A stretch of DNA of 9,049 nt. It comes from Acidobacteriota bacterium. Lineage in GTDB: Bacteria; Acidobacteriota; Terriglobia; Acidiferrales; UBA7541. A program made the translations under genes and the position numbers. The stretch's first letter is position 1, and each line of letters starts with the position of its first letter. This document shows, piece by piece, positions 6,737 through 9,049 of the stretch. The stretch is from the NCBI GenBank assembly GCA_003224135.1, contig QHYO01000521.1, positions 1-9,049 on the forward strand, in the 5' to 3' direction. Below the pieces are notes generated by a model, which was given only the letters and a program-made list of their open reading frames with translations, was not told the origin of the DNA and searched no databases.

Positions 6737-9049
6737 GTGGCCAAGGTGCAACTTACCGGTACGGAGAAAAGGGCGCTCGTCCTTTGGGTGCGTGCGGGAG
6801 TCGTGGGCCTTTGGTATGCGCACCGGCATTTTTTTGATGCGTTTCCGGAGGCGTCCGTCAACTTCAAGGTGCCACGGGCGGAAGCGCTCACGCGCGCGCA
6901 CAATTTTGTGGAGTCACTGGGCCAGAGCGTGGACGGATACCGGTCGGTGATCGTCTTTGGCGTGGACGATGACGCGAAAACGTATCTGGAAAGGCAGGTT
7001 GGCCTGAAAGAAGCCAACCGGCTGATGTCCTCTGAAGCGAATGTGTGGCACTGGAATGTGCGGTTTTTCAAGCCCCAGCAGGAGGAAGAGTTTCAGGTCG
7101 GCGTAAGTCCGGAAGGCAATATCACGGGTTACGAACACAAGATTCCGGAAGCGAAAGCTGGTGCGCAGCCGACTCGGGGTGCGGCACAGAAGACTGCCCA
7201 GGATTTTCTGATTGCGAAGCTGGGCAAACCGGCGAGTGACTGGGATTTTCTTACCGAGGAAGCGAACTCCGAGAGAAAACCGAACCGGCTCGATTGGGCC
7301 TTCACCTGGGAAAAGCACGGATTCCGGGTAAAGGATGCGCCGGAACGTTTGCGGATTCTGCTGCACGGCGAGGAAATTGGCAGCGCAGAAGAGGTTCTGA
7401 AGGTTCCCGAGCAGTGGCAGCGGGACTATGCGCATCTGCGTTCGACGAATATTTTTTACAATCAAATCGCCGTAATTCCTTATTTACTGGTTTTCGGCGC
7501 CTCGCTGTGGATTGGCATTCAACTTACGCGTAAGGGAAAGACGAGTTGGGGCCTTGCGCTGCAGCTCGGAGTGATCGTCGCGGTGTTCTTGACGGCCATG
7601 CAGCTAAACCGCTGGCCGATTGACCTTAGCCAATACAATACGAATTCGGCGTATGGAAGTTTTGCGATCCAGCAGGTGGCGGGGGCGCTGCTGTTCGGTC
7701 TTGGATCGGCGCTGACGGTTTCTTTGGTACTGCCTGGTGGCGAGCCGCTGTATCGTGCGTGGAAACCGCAATTTCTGCGCTTGCGAGAAGCGTTCACGAT
7801 GCGCGGGTTGCGGACGAAAGAATTCTTCTCCTCCTGCATTGTTGGGCTGTCGCTGGCGGCGGCACACATGGGATTTTTGGTAGCTTTTTATCTGATTGCA
7901 AACAAATTCGGGGCGTGGGCGCCGCAAGAGCTGAACTACGAAGATTCCGTAAGCACGGCGATTCCCTGGATCGGCGGAATTGCGATCGGGCTGCTGGCAT
8001 CAACCAGCGAGGAATTTCTTGTTCGTCTTTTCGCGATTCCCTTCCTGCAGAAATTGACCAAATCGAATGTGATTGCGGTGGTCTTGCCGGCGTTTTCGTG
8101 GGGATTTCTGCATACAGCATATCCGAATGAGCCACCGTATATTCGCGGGCTGGAAGTCGGACTGATCGGAGTGGTGGTCGGGATGGTGATGCTGCGCTGG
8201 GGAATTCTGGCAACGCTGGTGTGGCACTACACCGTGGATGCGTCGCTGGTTGGTTTGCTATTGATCCGTTCAAGCAGCATGTATTTCCGCGTTTCCGGGA
8301 TTGTGATTGGTCTGGCGGTGCTGATTCCATTTGGCGTTGCGGTCTACTCGCGCGCGAGGCGCGGCACGTTTGAAGAAGATGCTGATTTGCTGAATGGCAC
8401 GGCAGAGCCGGAGAAGAGTCCGGAATCAACGGAAACCGTGTTGGCGCCCGAACTTCCCGTGGGACACGCCACGCTATCAGCCACAGCTCCGACGCAGCGC
8501 TATGCACCGCTTTCGAGCGGAATGGTCGGGCTTCTTTACGTGTGCGTCGTGCTGGGTGGAGTTGCTGCGTGGAAGTTGAAGCCGGTTCATGTTGGCGACT
8601 ACTTGAAACTGCGCGTCAATGCCAAGGAGGCTAAGTTCCAAGCGGAAGAGATTTTGAAACAGCAGAGTGTGGATGCCAAGAGCTATGTGACGGCAACGAT
8701 TTTTGTGGACGTAACGGACGCCTCGGCGAACGAGTATCTGCGCGAGAAGATCGGTGTGCCGGCGTTGAACGAAATTTATGAAAAGCGAGTGCCGGGAGCG
8801 CTGTGGCACATCCGCTTTTTCCGAGACGGCCAGCCCGAAGAATATTCAGTGGTACTGCGTCCTGAAGGAGGTCTGCACAGCGTTCACCATGATGTGGCGG
8901 AAGCCGCAGCGGGCGCGTCACTCTCGAGGGAGGATGCGCTTGTGAAGGCGCAAGATTTTTTGGCGACTCGCAAAGGCATCAATCTTTCGCAGTGGACGCT
9001 CGTTGAGGCGACCTCCGAGAAAAAGCCGCACCGGCTGGACCACAAGCTG
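6737..9049 (+). CDS. CPBP-family (CAAX protease/Rce1-like) intramembrane endopeptidase with two flanking ectodomains (3' partial)
   Basis: CPBP proteins are multi-pass membrane proteases or protease-like proteins with a glutamate/histidine active site. This frame starts at a GTG behind GGAGG and is open to the window end: 771 residues visible, C-terminus missing. An N-terminal helix (about 13-30) is followed by a soluble domain (48-192). Membrane segments follow at about 243-263, 271-290, 309-332, 365-388, 408-435, 443-459, 470-510 and 519-537, and a last helix at 596-612 precedes a second soluble domain from 632 onward. CPBP motif 1, EEFLVR (Glu425, Glu426, Arg430), is intact. Motif 2 is FSWGFLH with His459. 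Motif 3 is HYTVD (His497, Asp501), the HxxxD form. The two soluble domains are homologous. The family is usually 200-350 residues, so this protein is unusually large. The substrate is unknown; prenyl-protein processing is not implied in bacteria. The gene is divergent from the PLP enzyme-panE pair. Confidence 0.9.
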   Translation, partial: MAKVQLTGTEKRALVLWVRAGVVGLWYAHRHFFDAFPEASVNFKVPRAEALTRAHNFVESLGQSVDGYRSVIVFGVDDDAKTYLERQVGLKEANRLMSSEANVWHWNVRFFKPQQEEEFQVGVSPEGNITGYEHKIPEAKAGAQPTRGAAQKTAQDFLIAKLGKPASDWDFLTEEANSERKPNRLDWAFTWEKHGFRVKDAPERLRILLHGEEIGSAEEVLKVPEQWQRDYAHLRSTNIFYNQIAVIPYLLVFGASLWIGIQLTRKGKTSWGLALQLGVIVAVFLTAMQLNRWPIDLSQYNTNSAYGSFAIQQVAGALLFGLGSALTVSLVLPGGEPLYRAWKPQFLRLREAFTMRGLRTKEFFSSCIVGLSLAAAHMGFLVAFYLIANKFGAWAPQELNYEDSVSTAIPWIGGIAIGLLASTSEEFLVRLFAIPFLQKLTKSNVIAVVLPAFSWGFLHTAYPNEPPYIRGLEVGLIGVVVGMVMLRWGILATLVWHYTVDASLVGLLLIRSSSMYFRVSGIVIGLAVLIPFGVAVYSRARRGTFEEDADLLNGTAEPEKSPESTETVLAPELPVGHATLSATAPTQRYAPLSSGMVGLLYVCVVLGGVAAWKLKPVHVGDYLKLRVNAKEAKFQAEEILKQQSVDAKSYVTATIFVDVTDASANEYLREKIGVPALNEIYEKRVPGALWHIRFFRDGQPEEYSVVLRPEGGLHSVHHDVAEAAAGASLSREDALVKAQDFLATRKGINLSQWTLVEATSEKKPHRLDHKL
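6983..7243 (+). repeat. Ectodomain copy A within the CPBP protein (protein-level repeat)
   Basis: Encodes residues 83-169. It aligns without gaps to residues 667-753 (bases 8735-8995), with 30 identities in 87 by hand count. Shared anchors include YL, the WxxRFF-type segment, PEG, AQDFL and a final Trp. The similarity continues to SE-x-KP-x-RLD after a two-residue shift. Confidence 0.8.
8735..8995 (+). repeat. Ectodomain copy B within the CPBP protein (protein-level repeat)
   Basis: Encodes residues 667-753, the second copy of the domain at 83-169. Each copy begins about 20 residues after a transmembrane helix, suggesting that helix, linker and domain were duplicated as one unit. The copy continues to the window edge. 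Confidence 0.8.

Noticed and set aside
7045..7533. Two short plus-strand frames and overlapping reverse frames near the start of the CPBP gene
   Set aside because: All are out of frame with the continuous GTG-started coding frame at 6737, which has a strong ribosome binding site and homologous internal repeats.
7794..8507. Minus-strand open frame (237 codons) in the right-hand region
   Set aside because: It lies opposite the CPBP membrane core, whose plus-strand frame carries EEFLVR, FSWGFLH and HYTVD and clear membrane helices; the reverse product is a basic, serine/arginine/proline-rich shadow.
1..9049. CRISPR array, tRNA or rRNA genes, insertion sequences, phage or toxin-antitoxin genes
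   Set aside because: No regularly spaced direct repeats, cloverleaf-like segments, transposase motifs or flanking inverted repeats were seen; nearly all sequence is covered by recognisable genes.

Overview
The window looks like a stretch of chromosome from a moderately GC-rich Gram-negative bacterium. The likeliest group is Acidobacteriota (Terriglobia-like). This is inferred from the style of the TonB-family protein (long cytoplasmic head, tryptophan/histidine transmembrane helix, proline/asparagine-rich periplasmic arm, C-terminal TonB domain) and from the very large two-ectodomain CPBP membrane protease. It has not been confirmed by any search. I see no RNA genes, insertion sequences, CRISPR array or phage genes. 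Coding density is high and all six genes appear intact, apart from the two cut by the window edges.

Left part (1-4462, plus strand): the 3' part of recG (branched-DNA helicase) is followed after 5 bases by rsmD (16S rRNA G966 methyltransferase), a tight two-gene unit for genome and ribosome upkeep. A 108-base gap containing a perfect GC-rich palindrome separates it from a 568-residue TonB-family protein, the likely inner-membrane/periplasm energy-coupling protein. No exbB or exbD lies in the window.

Middle part (4463-6585, minus strand): a class-V-fold PLP enzyme is followed by a PanE-type ketopantoate reductase with an ATGA stop/start overlap, so the two are probably co-translated. The panE stop codon directly abuts the stop codon of the TonB-family gene with no base between them.

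Right part (6586-9049): a 151-base divergent promoter region leads into a GTG-started plus-strand gene, preceded by a GGAGG ribosome binding site, that is open to the window end (771 codons visible). It encodes a multi-pass CPBP (CAAX protease/Rce1-like) membrane protein. Its membrane core is flanked by two copies of a soluble domain that align without gaps over 87 residues. This duplicated-ectodomain architecture is the most interesting feature here.

Apart from the recG-rsmD and PLP enzyme-panE pairs, I see no evidence that the genes form one pathway.
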